From: an uncultured Clostridia bacterium
GTDB taxonomy: Bacteria > Bacillota_A > Clostridia > TANB77 > CAG-508
NCBI GenBank assembly: GCA_944393295.1
Contig: CALXZR010000044.1
Span: forward strand, 1-26,662
Reading direction: 5' to 3'
DNA length: 26,662 nt
Part shown: positions 25,118 through 26,662 of the stretch, in pieces
Layout of the letters: every line of letters starts with the position of its first letter
How positions within the stretch are numbered: position 1 is the stretch's first letter
Position numbers and translations under genes: made by a program
Notes under the pieces: generated by a model
Seen by the model: the letters and a program-made list of their open reading frames with translations, nothing else
Databases searched by the model: none
What the model was told of the DNA's origin: nothing

Positions 25118-25889
25118 AGTCCTCCTTTTCATAAACGTTAAAAATTATTTTATCAAAATCATTATTATGGTCCTCTAAAAAGTTTTCTACCGCTAAAATC
25201 GCTAATTTACACGCTTTTTCTTTTGGAAATCTATATTCTCCAGTTGATATACAGGGAAATGCTATTGATTTTATTCTATTTTTTAGTGCTAACTACAGTG
25301 AACTTGTATAACAATTTACTAGTTGTATTTCTTCTTTTTCAGTTACATTTGTTTGTATAATTGGTCCAACAGTATGAATTATATATTTTGATGGTAAGTT
25401 ATAACCCTTTGTTATGAAAGATTTTCCAGTATGTAAGAAATAATTTTTTTCTTTCATAATTTTATTACATTCAAGTCTTAATTTAATTCCAGCAGAAGAA
25501 TGTATTTGATTATCAATACACTTATGACATGGAATAAAACATCCTAGTCCTTGTGAATTTGCTGCATTAACTATTGAGTCAATTTTTAGGGTAGTTATAT
25601 CTCCTTTCCATAAGCATATTTTATTTTTATTTTTTAAATTTGAATTCTTTATTGTAGTACTAATTGGAAGTATATCAGCTATATTAGTAATGTTCTTTTT
25701 ATTTAATTCTTCTTGTAAATAGTCGTTTTCTATATTTATGTATTCTTTTGAAATTGTCTTTGGTTTTCTAATATTACATAAACTACGGTATAAATTCTTT
25801 TTTTTAATTATATTTGTTGGAAGTTTATCTATTTTTATTTCTGTGTTTTCTTTTAATAAATAATTTATTAAAAAATCTAATTCTTTCAA
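25089..25889 (-). pseudogene. Zinc-type macrodomain ADP-ribosyl hydrolase, interrupted by TAG at codon 199
   Basis: The SirTM-linked macrodomain is expected to remove ADP-ribose from the target modified by the sirtuin. An N-terminal helical extension (1-90, LINYLLKE, YLQEEL) precedes the macro core: GDITTLKIDSIVNAAN (96-111), the Cys/His cluster GCFIPCHKCIDNQIH (116-130) that binds zinc in this subfamily, and IIHTVGPI. TAG at 25293-25295 (codon 199) interrupts CYTSSL-stop-LALKN. The same frame then carries the rest, including SIAFPCISTGEYRFP, to TAA at 25089. The total of 266 residues is normal. Relatives usually have Lys or Glu here, so AAG or GAG to TAG is a one-base change. I prefer the TTG start at 25889, 9 bases after AAGGAG; the ATG at 25898 touches that site. 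Its 3' end overlaps the sirtuin start. Confidence 0.9.
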
Positions 25890-26144
25890 AATTATCATCT
25901 CCTTTTTTATATATTAATTATATAATAGATAATTCTCAGTTTTATTTTATATAAATATTTTACAAGTAAGAGTTTTATTTGTAAAGTAGGCACTTTATTG
26001 TTACTAAGTATCTTTAAAGGTACTATTAAGTATTTTATGAATTAAGAATTTTTAAAAATTGTTTATCAAAATTAATGTTATAATAAAATAGGAAATTAAT
26101 ATTTTATTTAGTTACTATTGTAGTGAAATACATTATAAAAATTA
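25890..26144. other. Intergenic region upstream of the macrodomain gene
   Basis: AT-rich, no gene. A minus-strand TATAAT occurs about 20 bases upstream of the AAGGAG site (near 25917-25925) and may be the -10 of the macrodomain-sirtuin operon; no convincing -35 is visible. Confidence 0.4.
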
Positions 26145-26187
26145 TGTAAAAAAACGATGTTTTGCAAAAATAACAAAACATCGTTTT
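26145..26187 (-). terminator. Terminator of the tRNA transcript
   Basis: A perfect 14-bp stem (AAAACGATGTTTTG at 26151-26164 with its complement at 26174-26187) has a 9-base loop and a U tract in the minus-strand direction. It lies 5 bases after the tRNA-Gln CCA. Confidence 0.9.
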
Positions 26188-26192
26188 CTATA

Positions 26193-26268
26193 TGGCTGGG
26201 ATGGCAGGATTCGAACCTACGAAATGCCAGAGTCAAAGTCTGGTGCCTTACCACTTGGCGACATCCCA
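26193..26268 (-). tRNA. tRNA-Gln (anticodon TTG)
   Basis: The minus strand folds into a full cloverleaf. The acceptor stem is TGGGATG/CATCCCA with discriminator G and encoded CCA. The anticodon arm is CCAGA-CTTTGAC-TCTGG with anticodon TTG. The T loop is GTTCGAATC. It reads CAA/CAG glutamine codons. Confidence 0.95.
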
Positions 26269-26284
26269 ATATAATAAATAGTAG

Positions 26285-26362
26285 TGGGGTGGAAAATGGG
26301 ATTCGAACCCATGACCTCCAGTGCCACAAACTGGCGCGCTAACCAACTGTGCTATATCCACC
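26285..26362 (-). tRNA. tRNA-His (anticodon GTG)
   Basis: The cloverleaf has anticodon arm CCAGT-TTGTGGC-ACTGG, anticodon GTG, T loop GTTCGAATC and encoded CCA. The extra 5' G (position -1) faces C73, the identity mark of tRNA-His. One T-T mismatch occurs in the acceptor stem. It is transcribed before tRNA-Gln from the same promoter. Confidence 0.95.
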
Positions 26363-26378
26363 GACAATCTACCATTTT

Positions 26379-26407
26379 ATTTTAAACTATTTTTTTACTT
26401 TTGTCAA
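26379..26407 (-). promoter_or_regulatory. Promoter of the tRNA-His/tRNA-Gln unit
   Basis: On the minus strand TTGACA (26402-26407) and TAAAAT (26379-26384) are 17 bp apart, about 20 bases upstream of the tRNA-His 5' end. Confidence 0.85.
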
Positions 26408-26555
26408 TATTATATGTACTTTTTTATAAAAAATAGTTACTAGATAATGGTTTTTAAAATAAAAAAAGCTAAAACGTATCTGCTGTAATGGTTTTGTAAT
26501 GAAAATTTAATAAAAAAATTTTTAAAGATTTTTTAAAATTAAAAATGTATACAAT

Positions 26556-26603
26556 AAAACACATCTCATTTTTATGATATTGTATTATGAGGTGTGTTTT
26601 TTT
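26556..26603 (+). terminator. Hairpin terminator near the right edge
   Basis: A 14-bp stem (AAAACACATCTCAT with ATGAGGTGTGTTTT, one G-T pair) has a 17-base loop and is followed by more T. The stretch 26408-26555 before it holds no recognisable gene, so it probably ends a transcript entering from outside or serves a gene beyond the window on the other strand. Confidence 0.75.
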
Positions 26604-26662
26604 AGGTCAACATTTTAAACAATTAATTTTTAAAAATAATATATATATGCTTGATTTAAACA

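Noticed and set aside
26157..26342. Open reading frames on both strands over the tRNA genes
   Set aside because: They overlap two complete tRNA genes and a terminator. Such frames (for example GWQDSNLR and GIRTHD stretches) are well-known false translations of tRNA sequence.

Overview
The window is very AT-rich DNA with Firmicutes-type gene signals: strong AGGAGG ribosome binding sites, TTGACA/TAAAAT promoters, tightly overlapping genes and U-tract hairpin terminators. A clostridial type I-B CRISPR-Cas locus and a microbial SirTM-type sirtuin/macrodomain pair are present. I read it as a chromosomal piece of a low-GC Clostridia-like (probably gut) bacterium; the species cannot be named from the sequence alone.

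Layout. (1) 1-1493: a mobilisation relaxase gene, complete except for one in-frame TAA, closed by a good terminator. (2) 1530-8997: a five-gene type I restriction-modification operon (winged-helix protein, HsdM, HsdS, a PrrC/RloC-like AAA ATPase, HsdR) with its own promoter and terminator. HsdS carries four perfect 12-bp tandem repeats in its central spacer. (3) 9029-12703: an AbiEi/AbiEii toxin-antitoxin operon with a promoter embedded in an inverted repeat. A third, membrane-anchored gene overlaps abiEii and is split by an IS3-family insertion. (4) 12954-14669: a four-helix membrane protein, a TIGR02391/HEPN-like protein and a small convergent gene of unknown function. (5) 14670-15251: a gene-free stretch with what may be the end of a lost integrase gene and a 16-nt tRNA-Met-like fragment, possibly an old attachment-site boundary. 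(6) 15252-24210: cas6-cas8b-cas7-cas5-cas3-cas4-cas1-cas2 and a CRISPR array of six identical 30-nt repeats. A seventh identical repeat lies 549 bp further on. (7) 24260-25889 (minus strand): a SirTM-type sirtuin and a zinc-macrodomain gene, overlapping as an operon. (8) 26193-26362 (minus): tRNA-Gln and tRNA-His with promoter and terminator.

How it fits together. This is a defence island built beside or inside mobile DNA: restriction-modification with a possible anticodon-nuclease backup, an AbiE system, a possible HEPN/membrane effector pair, CRISPR-Cas, and an ADP-ribosylation writer/eraser pair. Much of it looks recently damaged by small lesions: nonsense codons in the relaxase, cas7 and macrodomain genes, a one-base frameshift in cas5, a truncated cas2 with no recognisable leader, and an IS insertion. 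As written, the CRISPR system should not make a full Cascade complex or acquire spacers, unless these lesions are sequence errors or are read through. The restriction-modification and AbiE operons look intact.
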